A stretch of DNA of 32,733 nt, taken from positions 1 through 32,733 of the forward strand of contig JAPLNL010000085.1 of assembly GCA_026692905.1 (NCBI GenBank), read 5' to 3'. The notes beneath the pieces are model-generated. The model had not been told where the DNA came from, made no database searches, and saw only the letters and a list, made by a program, of their open reading frames with translations. Each line of letters begins with the position of its first letter. Position 1 is the stretch's first letter. Positions 1 through 9,304 of the stretch are shown here, piece after piece. This stretch comes from Planctomycetota bacterium. Lineage in GTDB: Bacteria; Planctomycetota; Planctomycetia; Pirellulales; Pirellulaceae. A program made the translations under genes and the position numbers.

Positions 1-1
1 A

Positions 2-32
2 GATGTTTACAGCGGTGGCCTCGCCCTCCCGA
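2..32 (+). repeat. Partial copy of dispersed repeat R3 at the window edge
   Basis: The first ~30 bases carry the core GTTTACAGCGGTGGCCTC followed by GCCCTCCCGA. The same core is found at 9876-9903, 9939-9966 and, with more differences, near 10002, and inverted at 9722-9751. This copy is cut by the window edge, so its full extent is not visible. Bases 33-167, down to the epmB stop codon, show nothing I recognise. Confidence 0.7.
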
Positions 33-167
33 TGAAATTGCAAACAATTCCAAAAAGAAAGTGAGACGGCCTCCTGTGACCGCGGGGGCGATTGAGATGG
101 TCCATAAGTCAGTCTTTCTTTGACGGCAATATCATAGACGACACATCGTTGCCTTACATCGAGAACA

Positions 168-1193
168 TTACTCGGGAATGATCAGCGACTTGGATGGCTT
201 GCCGGCGATCTCTTGGACGTATTTGGGCACTGCGTAGCCAGGAAGGCTCTTTGTCAGTTGCTCAAGGATTGCGAGACCTTTTGAACGGTCTGCTTCGAAG
301 TGCGTAGCGCCCGAGACACGGTCGAGCTGATGTAGGTAGTAGGGTAATACTCCGCAGTCAACGAGACGTTCGCAAAGCGCCCCAAGTTGTTCCGCTGAGT
401 CGTTGATACCTCGCAACAGAACGGCTTGATTCAAAACCGTTGCGCCGGTTTGTTGTAGCTTCTTGATGGCATGCCCCACATTCGAGTCGATCTCTTGCGC
501 ATGGTTGATATGTAGCACAATCCACTTGGAAAGACGCGATTCACGGAGCCAACCACAGAGTTTTTCGTCGACTCGTTGTGGGATAACAACAGGTAGTCGC
601 GTATGAATTCTCAATCGCTTAACATGTGGGATAGCAGACAAACGCTCGGCTAGCTCAGAGAGATGCTCGTCGACGACGGTCAATGGATCGCCGCCGGACA
701 AAATCACTTCATGGATGCTTGGATCGTTTTGAATGGTATCGAGTGCTGGCAACCAGCGTTCAATGCTCTTGGGTGCCGAACCGTATGGATAGTGGCGTCG
801 AAAGCAGTATCGGCAATGGACACCGCAAACGCCCGAAACGATGAGAAGAACTCGGCCGGTGTATTTGTGGAGTAATCCAGGTGCTCTTTCGACGGCGGAG
901 TCGCCCACTGGGTCTGATCCGAAATCAGGGTCGATCTCCGATTCCTCTGCGCGGGGTAGTACTTGAAGTAGAAGTGGATCGTTAGGGTTCCCCGGTTGCA
1001 TTCGGCTCAAGAATTCGAGCGGTACAAACACTGGAAACTGAGCTTCACCGTCGGCGGATGTTTGGAATGTGTCCGAATCGAGCTCGAGGGCGGTGAGCAA
1101 ATCTCTGGAGTTGCGGATGGCTCGTTTCATGGCGTTCTGCCATGACTGCGTCATCGGTTCTTGTTCAAGTAGTGTTGTCAATTTACGTTCCAC
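168..1193 (-). CDS. epmB: EF-P beta-lysylation protein EpmB (KamA-family radical SAM aminomutase)
   Basis: This 341-residue protein belongs to the lysine 2,3-aminomutase family. EpmB converts (S)-alpha-lysine to (R)-beta-lysine, which EpmA attaches to elongation factor P to help ribosomes through polyproline stretches. The radical SAM cluster motif CxxxCxxC is at C123, C127 and C130 (CGVHCRYCFRRH), followed by an SGGDPL SAM-binding motif. The C-terminal VPKYVQEIAGKPSK matches the segment around the PLP/substrate region in EpmB-type proteins. The length fits EpmB (~340 aa) rather than the longer clostridial KamA. The start is GTG, sharing one base with the TAG stop of the upstream membrane-protein gene (TAGTG), so translation is probably coupled. 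No efp or epmA lies in the window. A KamA-like role in beta-lysine osmolyte synthesis is the alternative, but less likely at this length. Confidence 0.9.
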   Translation of the reverse strand: MERKLTTLLEQEPMTQSWQNAMKRAIRNSRDLLTALELDSDTFQTSADGEAQFPVFVPLEFLSRMQPGNPNDPLLLQVLPRAEESEIDPDFGSDPVGDSAVERAPGLLHKYTGRVLLIVSGVCGVHCRYCFRRHYPYGSAPKSIERWLPALDTIQNDPSIHEVILSGGDPLTVVDEHLSELAERLSAIPHVKRLRIHTRLPVVIPQRVDEKLCGWLRESRLSKWIVLHINHAQEIDSNVGHAIKKLQQTGATVLNQAVLLRGINDSAEQLGALCERLVDCGVLPYYLHQLDRVSGATHFEADRSKGLAILEQLTKSLPGYAVPKYVQEIAGKPSKSLIIPE

Positions 1194-2227
1194 TACGTTC
1201 GCTTGTTCATTTCGATTGGCCTGTACCGAACTCGATATTCATTGTAGAGAACGAGTAGGGTGGCAGGAATGAAAGGTAAGAAGTAGTAGATGACTCGAAA
1301 TAGCACGACCGCGGCAACGATTGCCCCGTGCGATTCCATTGGAAAGAAGGACAACAAGGTTAATTCCAAAACACCGTAGCCGCCAGGCACGTGCGTCATC
1401 ACAGTAATGATTTGACCTGTTAGGTATGCCACCAGGACCGTCGAAAAGTTGATATCCGGATTGGCTTCGTGAGGAATCAACCAGTAGAGGACCAGTGAAG
1501 CAAGTAGAAAATCGCCCGCAGACACCATGAGCTGCATTGCCGACAAGCGAACGGGCGGCAATGTTACTTCAAAGTCGCGAATTCGAATCGGCTTTCGGTA
1601 AAAAGCGCACGCTGAGAGGTAAATAGCGATCGATGCGAGGAACAAGTATCCCCAAACGTGGTGGTCCAGCATCAATTTTTCCTGAACGTCTTCGGTCAGT
1701 TTGACGGGCAGCCAGATAAAGGCGACACCCGCCAAGAGAAACAAACCCAACCAAAAAGTCGTGGCGAGGATCGTCACAAAAGCGACGATTTCGACAAGGG
1801 AAAACCCCCATGTTGAATAGAGACGATAGCGCACGGCGTTTCCCCCCAGAAGCCAGCCAAGGACGTTGCCATAGGAGTATCCAACGATGGCGCCAGTCAT
1901 CACTTTGGACATAGGTAGTCTCTTCTTCAAGTGCCTCACAGCGATCCAGTCATAGCCGGTCAGAATCAGATAGTTGAGAGCCGTCAAGGCAAGCGCCAAG
2001 CCAATCTGCCAGTACGGAACGTTGGAAATTCCTTCTTGGACCTTTGCGACGGTAACTCCAGCTTGAGTGAGTTTCCATTTTACTAGCCAGAACGCCACGA
2101 ACATAATTGCAACGATGGCCGTGATCTTCGCGGATTCACCAAGTCGGCTCACAATCTGAGAACCTGGATTCGTCTTAGAAATTTCCGCCGCAGCAGTTGA
2201 TTCTTTTTCGTCGTCGTTTGAGTTCAA
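1193..2227 (-). CDS. YbhN/UPF0104 family integral membrane protein (LPG synthase-like transmembrane domain)
   Basis: A 344-residue polytopic inner-membrane protein of the UPF0104/COG0392 family, related to the flippase-like membrane half of lysylphosphatidylglycerol synthase (MprF). About eight hydrophobic segments follow a ~30-residue charged, Ser/Glu-rich cytoplasmic N terminus. Family hallmarks include the YSYGNVLGWLLGGNAVRYR segment (residues ~136-154) and the late HVPGGYGVLE motif (~280-290). No aminoacyl-transferase (DUF2156) domain is attached, so it should not make lysyl-PG by itself; a lipid transport role is possible but unproven. The predicted start is TTG at 2227; no ATG lies nearby, and only a weak AGG precedes it. 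The stop overlaps the epmB GTG, indicating one transcript. The 189-bp divergent gap (2228-2416) should hold promoters for both sides, but I cannot define them. Confidence 0.8.
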   Translation of the reverse strand: MNSNDDEKESTAAAEISKTNPGSQIVSRLGESAKITAIVAIMFVAFWLVKWKLTQAGVTVAKVQEGISNVPYWQIGLALALTALNYLILTGYDWIAVRHLKKRLPMSKVMTGAIVGYSYGNVLGWLLGGNAVRYRLYSTWGFSLVEIVAFVTILATTFWLGLFLLAGVAFIWLPVKLTEDVQEKLMLDHHVWGYLFLASIAIYLSACAFYRKPIRIRDFEVTLPPVRLSAMQLMVSAGDFLLASLVLYWLIPHEANPDINFSTVLVAYLTGQIITVMTHVPGGYGVLELTLLSFFPMESHGAIVAAVVLFRVIYYFLPFIPATLLVLYNEYRVRYRPIEMNKRT

Positions 2228-2416
2228 GGACTTTGCCTGCAGGTTTTCAAATGGGCTGGAGCGGAGGAATGGCAGCTTAATAGTTAGTAAGCTAGGTAAT
2301 TCAGGGTCAGTTTGGTAGGCCTATGCGAAAACTACGATTCTAACGGTTTTTCCTGCCGATACGCAATTGTCGCCATGTTTCGGCGAAACTAACGTCTAGC
2401 AGGGACCCGTTCTTCG

Positions 2417-3394
2417 ATGAATCTTCTTCACACTACTCTGTCCGTCAGTCTTGGTCTTAGCCTCTTTGCTGGTTCCGCATTGTGTCAGAATGCAACCGAC
2501 ATCGTCATTCCTGGGACAGGAGTTCAATTGACTCAAGTTGGTGACGATTTTGAAGACGAAGGTTGGGATTTTATTCCCAATAACCCGAAAAGCTCCGAAG
2601 ATATCGACGAAAAACAGCGAATGCCGATGGGGAAGTCAACCAATGGCCGCTGGTACGAAGGAGCAAAAAGGGGGCATCCGGACGTTGTAAAACGAGTACC
2701 AACACCGCCGGGCGGGTTGCTTGGTAGCGAGGGAGCTTTGTTGCTTAAATCGTTGCAAACTGGCATTCCAAAGTCACCGAGCTTCACAATGCATCAGGAT
2801 GATTTTATTTGCAATGTTCAGTATCGGCTGGGTGGCACCGTCAAAGTCGCTCAGTCTCCGAGCATGACCACCCGCGTCTTTCTGCCGCCCATGGACCAAT
2901 GGGAGAAACGAAATGGCCCTCACTTTGCATTCCGAGCCGCCGTGGAGACAACCGTTCAAGAAACGAAATCCAAATTTCTTTTCGCATCCAAACAGGAAAA
3001 AGACGAAATTTATTGGCCTGGACTGTTCATTTTGAGGGCTACTCGCACAGACAATTGGAAATCGGTTCCGTACGCCCACTTTCGAATTCGAGCAGACAAA
3101 CGGGGCGGTGACTTCATGGGCCCAGAAATCAAAACGATGGGTTGGTGGACGCTCGGCATTTCCTTTTCACCAGACGGACTCACGCATTACTTTGCCAAGC
3201 CTGGCGTCGAAGAACTAACGATGGACGATTACTTGGCGACTGCGATGCCCTATGGCTACCGGTGCGAGGAAGTTCGGTCGTTCTTTTACAATGTCGTGAA
3301 CGGCGACAACGGTAAAGATTGGTCAACCGATTGGATCGTCGATGATCCCAAATTTTACGCTTCGAAAAACTCGGGTTTGGTGAACAAGAAGTAG
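2417..3394 (+). CDS. Secreted protein of unknown function
   Basis: A 325-residue protein with a clear Sec signal peptide (MNLLHTTLSVSLGLSLFAGSALCQ, cleavage near residue 24). The mature part has many aromatic residues and beta-type segments and no catalytic motif I recognise. A GDDFEDEGWDF start and repeated references to polar/aromatic strands (for example GWWTLGISFSPDGLTHYF near 242-259) resemble concanavalin/laminin-G-like beta sandwiches, but that is only an impression. It ends in DWIVDDPKFYASKNSG. ATG at 2417 is the first start before the signal peptide. Its stop lies 6 bases from the stop of the convergent membrane-protein gene, with no terminator hairpin between them. I would expect relatives mainly in planctomycetes. 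Confidence 0.75.
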   Translation: MNLLHTTLSVSLGLSLFAGSALCQNATDIVIPGTGVQLTQVGDDFEDEGWDFIPNNPKSSEDIDEKQRMPMGKSTNGRWYEGAKRGHPDVVKRVPTPPGGLLGSEGALLLKSLQTGIPKSPSFTMHQDDFICNVQYRLGGTVKVAQSPSMTTRVFLPPMDQWEKRNGPHFAFRAAVETTVQETKSKFLFASKQEKDEIYWPGLFILRATRTDNWKSVPYAHFRIRADKRGGDFMGPEIKTMGWWTLGISFSPDGLTHYFAKPGVEELTMDDYLATAMPYGYRCEEVRSFFYNVVNGDNGKDWSTDWIVDDPKFYASKNSGLVNKK

Positions 3395-3400
3395 GTCGAT

Positions 3401-5071
3401 TCAATTCGTTGTTGACGGAGAAGCTTCCGATTCCGCGAGTGGGGGCGGAGTGACTTTCCGTCCTGCTTTTTTTCTGGTAGGACGAACGACCTCGAGCGCG
3501 ATGCAATAGTCCAAGTTGGGTCGAAAAATCGTGAGGAGGGCCAGTGGAATAAACCAGGCCATGTAGAGGCCGCCACCGAATCCGTGCCAAAACTGAGTAG
3601 CCGCCATGATTGCGGAGGAGCAACTAAGCAATGTTGCTAGATTCTTCTGAGCAGGCCAGACCACGAAGGAGAGGCTCAAGAGCACGAAGACCACGATGAT
3701 TGGAATTCGCATAATGGGATACCAGCCCAAGCCCCAAATCCCATCCATGCCCGTCATGGCAACTTGCTTGAGGCCGAACATATAACCTAAGTCTTGAGAG
3801 AGATTGTTGGGATGCAAGATGATCATTGCAATGACGAGAACAAAGATCGCAACGGCAAAACCTCCTGCAAATCGCTTTATGCCTCGCTGCCAATAAAAAC
3901 TGCACCAAAGGGGCAGGAGCGAGAACGGGTAATAGACCACACCCGCCGCGCAGCCCAAGAACAGGCCAGCAACGAAAGGCTGCCGGTACATCAAAATGGC
4001 GAGGAGCAGAAGTGCGCTCGGGACGACATGATCGACTCGCCCTGTCATATGAGCCGTATACGGTAGGAGCAAATAAAACGTGACAGCTCCAACACCCGTC
4101 TTAAAATTCCCGAAGTGCCAATAGCCTATCGCGAGAATGCAAAAAACCAGGGTCAAATTGGCACCAATTGCAAGAACTCTCGCCAAACTTAGCCTCACGC
4201 CGCTTCTCGGGAGTCCCACGTTGTCCGTTAAGTTCGTCGTTTGCTGAGGCGTAGTCGCAATCTGGGGAAGCGCACTGAGCAAAACATATCCAGGCCCAAT
4301 TTCAGGGCTGCTCCTTCGTTGCTCCACTGGGCTACTAGTTGCAACATTAACCATCAAATAGAGCAGGAGTGATGTCCCAATAAAAAGCATGCCCCCGCTC
4401 GAGAGATTTGGATCCAGAAGCGGGCGTCGCACAATCGTAGTGTCTAAAAGCATGCGAGTTACGGTCAAAAAAGCGCATATGATCAGCCACACAAAGCCCC
4501 AGTACCGCAATTTTTCTGGAGGCCATGAGGAATCCCCCACACGGACTTCCGAATTTTGGATCGAAGCAATTCGCTCAGTCTCGGTGCCCCCTTGAGTTGC
4601 TTTGCCGCCCTGAACCTCGGTGCCTCCCTGAACCTCGGTGCCTCCCTGAGCCTCAGTGCCGCTCTTAGCCTCGGTGCCGCCCTGAACCTCGGTGCCAACT
4701 TGAGCCTCGGTGCCGACTTGAGCCTCGGTGCCGACTTGAGCCTCGGTGCCGACTTGAGCCTCAGTACCGACTTGAGCCTCAGTGCCGCCCCGAACCTCGG
4801 TGCCGACTTGAGTTGGGGCAACGACTATCTCTGGTTTCGGGATTCGAAAGGCCTTTTGCCTTCCTTCGTAAACCAGCATCATGCCGGGCGTGAAAGCCAA
4901 AACAAGTAGAATATCGAGATTTCGGAGCGACCAAAATCGATGAAACATCAGAAACAGGCCGATTACCAGCAACGTCGACAGAAACACCCAGTTCTGAGGC
5001 TCGAATCGAACGTATTGGATGAGAAACTGGCTCATGGAGTGCTTGGCCTGAGGTAGCTCAGCCTTTAACAT
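3401..5071 (-). CDS. Polytopic membrane protein with an internal hexapeptide repeat domain
   Basis: A 556-residue membrane protein. One or two hydrophobic segments (residues ~28-68) are followed by a soluble insert (~75-180), then by about nine further hydrophobic segments up to ~525. The insert is mostly a tandem hexapeptide, GTEAQV/GTEVQG, repeated 13 times at residues 90-167. The C-terminal membrane part, with MYRQPFVAGLFLGCAAGVVYYP and an ending FGGGLYMAWFIPLALLTIFRP, recalls GT-C glycosyltransferase-like proteins (DUF2029/GT87), but no diagnostic catalytic residue is evident, so function is unassigned. ATG 5071 is preceded by AGGA about 7 bases upstream. A second Met at residue 13 is possible. 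The tail is basic and Pro/Ser-rich. The gene is convergent with the secreted-protein gene and divergent from the PAS-LuxR regulator. Confidence 0.75.
   Translation of the reverse strand: MLKAELPQAKHSMSQFLIQYVRFEPQNWVFLSTLLVIGLFLMFHRFWSLRNLDILLVLAFTPGMMLVYEGRQKAFRIPKPEIVVAPTQVGTEVRGGTEAQVGTEAQVGTEAQVGTEAQVGTEAQVGTEVQGGTEAKSGTEAQGGTEVQGGTEVQGGKATQGGTETERIASIQNSEVRVGDSSWPPEKLRYWGFVWLIICAFLTVTRMLLDTTIVRRPLLDPNLSSGGMLFIGTSLLLYLMVNVATSSPVEQRRSSPEIGPGYVLLSALPQIATTPQQTTNLTDNVGLPRSGVRLSLARVLAIGANLTLVFCILAIGYWHFGNFKTGVGAVTFYLLLPYTAHMTGRVDHVVPSALLLLAILMYRQPFVAGLFLGCAAGVVYYPFSLLPLWCSFYWQRGIKRFAGGFAVAIFVLVIAMIILHPNNLSQDLGYMFGLKQVAMTGMDGIWGLGWYPIMRIPIIVVFVLLSLSFVVWPAQKNLATLLSCSSAIMAATQFWHGFGGGLYMAWFIPLALLTIFRPNLDYCIALEVVRPTRKKAGRKVTPPPLAESEASPSTTN
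4571..4804 (-). repeat. 18-bp coding minisatellite (13 units)
   Basis: Thirteen 18-base units (234 bp) encode the GTEAQV/GTEVQG hexapeptides of the membrane protein at 3401-5071. Five consecutive units encode identical GTEAQV, and the flanking units have diverged (GTEVRG, GTEAKS, GKATQG, GTETER). The unit is a multiple of three and contains no stop in several frames, so long spurious reading frames appear over it on both strands. Copy-number change by slippage would lengthen or shorten the loop without a frameshift. Confidence 0.9.
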
Positions 5072-5184
5072 GACTTCCTGTCGAAAACGAGGAACCTAAT
5101 GTTTTTCACGAAAAAGTACAAGGGTGCGTGGAAATAGACGGGAAATTATCTCCCGACTCCATTTGTGAAAATTACCCGTTTTGT

Positions 5185-5198
5185 AATTGCTCGCAATT
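5185..5198. promoter_or_regulatory. Palindrome upstream of the PAS-LuxR gene, possible operator
   Basis: AATTGC-TC-GCAATT is a perfect 6-bp inverted repeat with a 2-base spacer, in the 235-bp gap between the divergent membrane-protein gene (start 5071) and the regulator (start 5307). Its position ~110 bp before the regulator's start suits an operator for autoregulation. That role is inference only; a short palindrome like this can occur by chance. Confidence 0.25.
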
Positions 5199-5306
5199 GC
5201 GGCACGCAAGGGGAATCATCGCGTACTTCGGCATCCAGAATCTTCCGCATGTGAAGATGGCCTTATTTTCATTTGTTCTCGCATTTCCAATTCGGAGTTT
5301 TGTAAC

Positions 5307-5942
5307 GTGGTCCTTGATCAGCCTAAACAATTCCTGCCGATCGTCGTGGATGCTATTCAGGACGAGTTGGTCTTTTACAGCATCGATATGGATGGGCGGT
5401 TCGTCTTTCTTAGCAATTCCGCAGAGGCTGTTTTGAATCATGCCCCAAAACAATGGCAAAACCGCACCTTTATCGATGCGTTGACCGAAAACCCGTGTAA
5501 CGATTCTATCCGCACCTGTGAATGGAATTCGTTGGAAGGAAACAGTTCGACAGGCAAAATCTGCGAAATTTACGATCGTGACGGCAATCGCCTATTGCTC
5601 AAATACTGGCGTGTCCACATCATTCGGGACGGTGTGCCGATTGGACTTTCTGGGATCATTCGCCGGCTAGACGTCAACGCAAATGGCATCCAAGAACTTG
5701 ATTCCGTGGCAGAAAGAGAGCTCATGAAGAGGGTGGAATCGCTGACCCCGGTCGAATTCCAAGTGATTGATATGGTAGTTGACGGAAACATGAACAAAAA
5801 AATGGCGGCGACATTGGGAGTTGCCGTTCGCACAATCGAGTCGCGTCGAGCCCGCGCGATAGCAAAGCTGCAGTCCAAGACACTTTCAGAACTGATTCAG
5901 ACTTGGGTGCACGTCCGACGGATTAAGGCGAGACAGAGTTAG
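5307..5942 (+). CDS. PAS domain / LuxR-type HTH transcriptional regulator
   Basis: A 211-residue one-component regulator. Residues ~13-120 form a PAS-like sensor (DAIQDELVFYSIDMDGRF, then a beta-sheet tail ending RDGVPIGLSGIIRRLD). Residues ~146-200 form a LuxR/GerE helix-turn-helix: LTPVEFQVIDMVVDGNMNKK, then MAATLGVAVRTIESRRARA with the recognition helix. There is no receiver domain and no phospho-acceptor. The reading frame is open upstream to a TTG at 5187, but I chose GTG 5307 because GGAG sits at 5294-5297, 9 bases upstream, and the PAS domain starts just after it. It stands alone, between a divergent membrane-protein gene and tdh. Possible targets are its neighbours, but nothing in the sequence shows this. 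The ligand of the PAS domain is unknown. Confidence 0.8.
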   Translation: MVLDQPKQFLPIVVDAIQDELVFYSIDMDGRFVFLSNSAEAVLNHAPKQWQNRTFIDALTENPCNDSIRTCEWNSLEGNSSTGKICEIYDRDGNRLLLKYWRVHIIRDGVPIGLSGIIRRLDVNANGIQELDSVAERELMKRVESLTPVEFQVIDMVVDGNMNKKMAATLGVAVRTIESRRARAIAKLQSKTLSELIQTWVHVRRIKARQS

Positions 5943-6130
5943 CGAGTTGTTTAAGACACTCCTCATTGGCCGCCTAAAATCGATCGATTCCGTTCTATCC
6001 TGCTGAGCACAAGCACACGGAGAAGGCGAGAGTCAGATTATGCCTGTGCTCACAATTGGACTATTTCATAAGGTTTCTTGCGGTTAGGCTTAATGCTCAC
6101 GCCTCGACACGATTAAAGCGATGAGCAAAA

Positions 6131-7159
6131 TTGAAAGCCCTAGTAAAATCCAAACGAGATATTGGACTCGAACTCCAAGACGTTCCGTTCCCCAAAATTG
6201 GCATCAATGATTGCCTGATCCGGGTGGAGAAAACCGGTATCTGCGGGACCGATCTGCACATTTACAATTGGGACGCTTGGGCGCAGAAGACGATACCTGT
6301 CCCGATGGTTGTCGGTCATGAATTTGTGGGGGAAATTGTCGAGGTTGGTTCGAATGTGACTGACTTCTTCCCTGGCGAGATCGTATCTGGCGAGGGGCAC
6401 GTGGTTTGTGGCCGCTGTCGCAATTGCCTTGCCGGCCGCCGTCATCTTTGCAAGGACACTCAAGGGGTCGGGGTCAATCGCACCGGTGCGTTTGCAGAAT
6501 ACATTTCGCTTCCGATGACCAACGTTTGGCACCACAATCCTGCTATCGATCGGGATATCGCTTCGATTTTCGATCCACTTGGTAATGCGGTTCACACGGC
6601 CCTCAGTTTTGACTGTCTCGGTGAAGACGTGCTGATCACCGGCGCAGGTCCTATTGGATTGATGGCAACCGCCGTCGTTCGCCACGCGGGCGCTCGTCAT
6701 GTGGTTGTCTCCGACGTCAACCCATTTCGTCTCGAGCTAGCCAAACGGATGGGTGCAACGTTGGCTGTCGACGCGAGAACGAGAACCATGGCTGAGGTTC
6801 AGGAAGAGTTGGGGATGCGAGAAGGGTTTGATGTTGGACTGGAGATGTCCGGTGCCCCGTCGGCGTTGCGAACCATGTTAGCCAACATGTGTCATGGAGG
6901 AAAAATTGCCATGCTCGGTATCCCCTCGGAACAGATCGCCATCGATTGGAATCTCGTAGTCTTTAATATGTTGACGATTCGAGGCATCTATGGTCGCGAG
7001 ATGTATGAAACTTGGTACAAGATGTCTGTATTGCTCGATAGCGGTCTCGACATCTCGCCAGTGATCACGCATCGCTTTCATTATTCTGAATTTGAAAAGG
7101 GATTCGAGGCAATGCAAACAGGTCAGTCCGGCAAAGTGATCTTGGATTGGTCAAAATAG
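6131..7159 (+). CDS. tdh: L-threonine 3-dehydrogenase
   Basis: This 342-residue, zinc-dependent medium-chain dehydrogenase oxidises L-threonine with NAD+ to 2-amino-3-ketobutyrate. The sequence follows the bacterial Tdh pattern closely along its whole length: [11 protein letters not shown] with catalytic zinc ligand C38, GHEFVGE (H63, E64), the structural zinc cysteines C93, C96, C99 and C107, the Rossmann motif GAGPIG, and the C-terminal [13 protein letters not shown] and SGKVILDW motifs. Translation apparently starts at TTG 6131 (MKALVKSK matches the family N terminus). An ATG at 6121 is out of frame. No clear Shine-Dalgarno is present. The usual partner kbl (2-amino-3-ketobutyrate CoA ligase) is not adjacent; metG follows 85 bases downstream. 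The 188-bp upstream gap contains an 8-bp inverted repeat (6004-6011/6045-6052) of unknown significance. Confidence 0.95.
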   Translation: MKALVKSKRDIGLELQDVPFPKIGINDCLIRVEKTGICGTDLHIYNWDAWAQKTIPVPMVVGHEFVGEIVEVGSNVTDFFPGEIVSGEGHVVCGRCRNCLAGRRHLCKDTQGVGVNRTGAFAEYISLPMTNVWHHNPAIDRDIASIFDPLGNAVHTALSFDCLGEDVLITGAGPIGLMATAVVRHAGARHVVVSDVNPFRLELAKRMGATLAVDARTRTMAEVQEELGMREGFDVGLEMSGAPSALRTMLANMCHGGKIAMLGIPSEQIAIDWNLVVFNMLTIRGIYGREMYETWYKMSVLLDSGLDISPVITHRFHYSEFEKGFEAMQTGQSGKVILDWSK

Positions 7160-7244
7160 TTTTTCCACTCGCAAGCGATTCACGCGATTGTCCATTTCGA
7201 ATTCAAAAGCACTTGTTCAACCATCTGAAACAATACGCAAATCA

Positions 7245-9302
7245 ATGACTGATAGAAAACTCTTGGTGACCGCGGCCCTTCCTTATGCCAATGGACATAT
7301 CCATTTGGGGCATCTGGTCGAGTACATCCAAACCGACATTTGGGTCCGCTTCCAAAAACTGCGTGGCAATCCATGTTTGTTCGTTTGCGCAGACGATACG
7401 CATGGGACCGCGATCATGATTCGCGCTCGTCAAGAGGGACGATCCGAGTCCGAGCTGATCGCCGACATGCAAGCAGCCCACGAACGGGACTTCGCTGGCT
7501 TCGGTATCGCATTCGACCACTACGGTAGCACCAACTCCACTGAAAACTACGAACTTTGCAAAGACATCTGGCAATCGCTGCGAGCCGCCGACCTGATCGC
7601 GGAGCGCGATGTCGAGCAACTGTTTGATCCGGTTGCTGGGACTTTTCTGGCAGACCGATTTGTGAAGGGAACTTGTCCGAAATGCAACTCGGAGGATCAG
7701 TATGGAGACAACTGCAGCAAGTGCTCCGCGACGTACTCGCCCACCGATCTAATCAACCCTGTCAGCACATTGAGCGGGGCGACTCCAGTCACAAAATCCG
7801 CGAGCCATCTGTTTGTTCAATTGGAAAAACAACATGCGTTTCTCGAGGAGTGGACTCAGTCTGGCGAACATCTTCAATCCGAAGTAGCCAACTACCTCAA
7901 GGGGCATTTTCTTGGTAACCCGCTCCGCGACTGGGACGTCTCGCGACCTGCGCCTTACTTTGGTTTTGAGATCCCAGATAGTCAGAACAACTTTTGGTAT
8001 GTCTGGTTCGACGCACCCATTGGGTACATCGCATCAACTTGGCAATGGTGCAAGAAAAACAACGAATCGTTGGCCGACTGGTGGAGAAGCGACAAGACCG
8101 AAATCCATCACTTCATCGGCAAAGACATCACGCACTTCCACACATCGTTTTGGCCTGGTGTGCTTAAGGCTGCAGGATATTCTCTGCCCAAGTTTGTGCA
8201 CATCCACGGATTCCTGACGGTCAACGGGGAGAAGATGTCAAAGCGGGGTGGCACTCAATTTCAAGCCAGCACCTACCTCAAGCATCTTGATCCGGCTTAC
8301 CTTCGATACTACTACGCATCCAAGCTGGGACCGAAGCTCGACGATATCGATATGAACCTAACGGAGTTCGTCAACAAGATCGATTCGGATTTGGTGGGCA
8401 AGGTGATCAATTTGGCAAGTCGTACCGCCCGCTTTGCGGAACCACTGGGACTGTCCATCGAGTACCCACACGACGGAGGACTGTTTGCCGCAGGAGCGGT
8501 TGCCGGAGAGCGAATCGCTCAAGCATACGAGCAACTGGACTACTCGAGGGCCATGCGGTTGATCATGGAGTTGGCCGACCAAGCGAACGCGTTTGTCGAA
8601 AACTCCGCTCCGTGGACACTCAAGAAAGATGCGACGCAACAAGTGCGATTGCAAGAGGTCTGTACGATCGTCCTGAATTTATTCCGACAACTATGCGTCT
8701 ATCTCGCACCTGTATTGCCACGTCTGTCTCAACAATGTGGCCAGCTTTTGCAAGCCGAACTCATTCACTGGGATGATAGCCAGACACCCCTGGTCGGTAC
8801 AAGTATTTCTAAATTTGAACACCTATTACAACGCATTGCACCGGAGAAAATCCAAGCCATGATCGATGAAAGCAAAGAAGCCGTTCCTGTTGTCGAACCA
8901 ACAGCCCCAGCCGCGTCTGCTCCAGCAGCAGTGGCGGATTCCGGCGATGCCTTGTTGCAAGAGCCGCTGGCTCCAACTTGCACAATAGAGGACTTTACAA
9001 AAGTCGATTTGCGAGTGGCCCGCATCCTCAAAGCCGAAGAAGTTCCTGAAGCCAAAAAGTTGGTAAAGCTGACCGTTTCGCTTGGTGGTGATAACACGCG
9101 AACTGTGTTTGCCGGAATCAAAGCCGCCTACACCTTGGAACAGCTTCAAGGCAGACTGGTCGTAATTGTGGCCAATTTGCTACCGAGACAAATGAAGTTT
9201 GGATTGAGCGAAGGGATGGTTACCGCAGCTGGACCTGGCGGCACTGAAGTCTTCTTGCTCGGTATCGACTCGGGTGCTGTTCCTGGCCAACGAGTTCATT
9301 AG
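7245..9302 (+). CDS. metG: Methionyl-tRNA synthetase with C-terminal tRNA-binding domain
   Basis: A 685-residue class I aminoacyl-tRNA synthetase that charges tRNA-Met with methionine. The HIGH-type motif HIHLGH is at residues 18-23 and the KMSKS-type motif KMSKR at ~330-334. A zinc knob with four cysteines (C144, C147, C157, C160) marks the MetG1 subgroup. An Ala/Pro-rich linker (~550-580) leads to a C-terminal Trbp111/EMAP-like OB-fold ([20 protein letters not shown] to the end), which promotes dimerisation and tRNA binding. The frame stays open to TTG 7188, but ATG 7245 ([17 protein letters not shown]) matches the family start. No good Shine-Dalgarno precedes either codon. Two bases after the stop the VF530-family gene begins, suggesting a shared transcript. 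Confidence 0.96.
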   Translation: MTDRKLLVTAALPYANGHIHLGHLVEYIQTDIWVRFQKLRGNPCLFVCADDTHGTAIMIRARQEGRSESELIADMQAAHERDFAGFGIAFDHYGSTNSTENYELCKDIWQSLRAADLIAERDVEQLFDPVAGTFLADRFVKGTCPKCNSEDQYGDNCSKCSATYSPTDLINPVSTLSGATPVTKSASHLFVQLEKQHAFLEEWTQSGEHLQSEVANYLKGHFLGNPLRDWDVSRPAPYFGFEIPDSQNNFWYVWFDAPIGYIASTWQWCKKNNESLADWWRSDKTEIHHFIGKDITHFHTSFWPGVLKAAGYSLPKFVHIHGFLTVNGEKMSKRGGTQFQASTYLKHLDPAYLRYYYASKLGPKLDDIDMNLTEFVNKIDSDLVGKVINLASRTARFAEPLGLSIEYPHDGGLFAAGAVAGERIAQAYEQLDYSRAMRLIMELADQANAFVENSAPWTLKKDATQQVRLQEVCTIVLNLFRQLCVYLAPVLPRLSQQCGQLLQAELIHWDDSQTPLVGTSISKFEHLLQRIAPEKIQAMIDESKEAVPVVEPTAPAASAPAAVADSGDALLQEPLAPTCTIEDFTKVDLRVARILKAEEVPEAKKLVKLTVSLGGDNTRTVFAGIKAAYTLEQLQGRLVVIVANLLPRQMKFGLSEGMVTAAGPGGTEVFLLGIDSGAVPGQRVH

Positions 9303-9304
9303 CG

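Noticed and set aside
4483-4909. Long open frames on both strands over the minisatellite (LKSAPR and SLGADL repeats)
   Set aside because: They exist only because the 18-bp unit has no stop in these frames; the GTEAQV frame belongs to a complete membrane protein with a start site and hydrophobic segments.
5943-6130. Glycine or other riboswitch upstream of tdh
   Set aside because: Only an 8-bp inverted repeat (6004-6011/6045-6052) is visible; the conserved cores of known riboswitches were not found.
7188-7244. Longer metG starting at TTG 7188
   Set aside because: The extra 19 residues do not fit the family N terminus, while ATG 7245 does.
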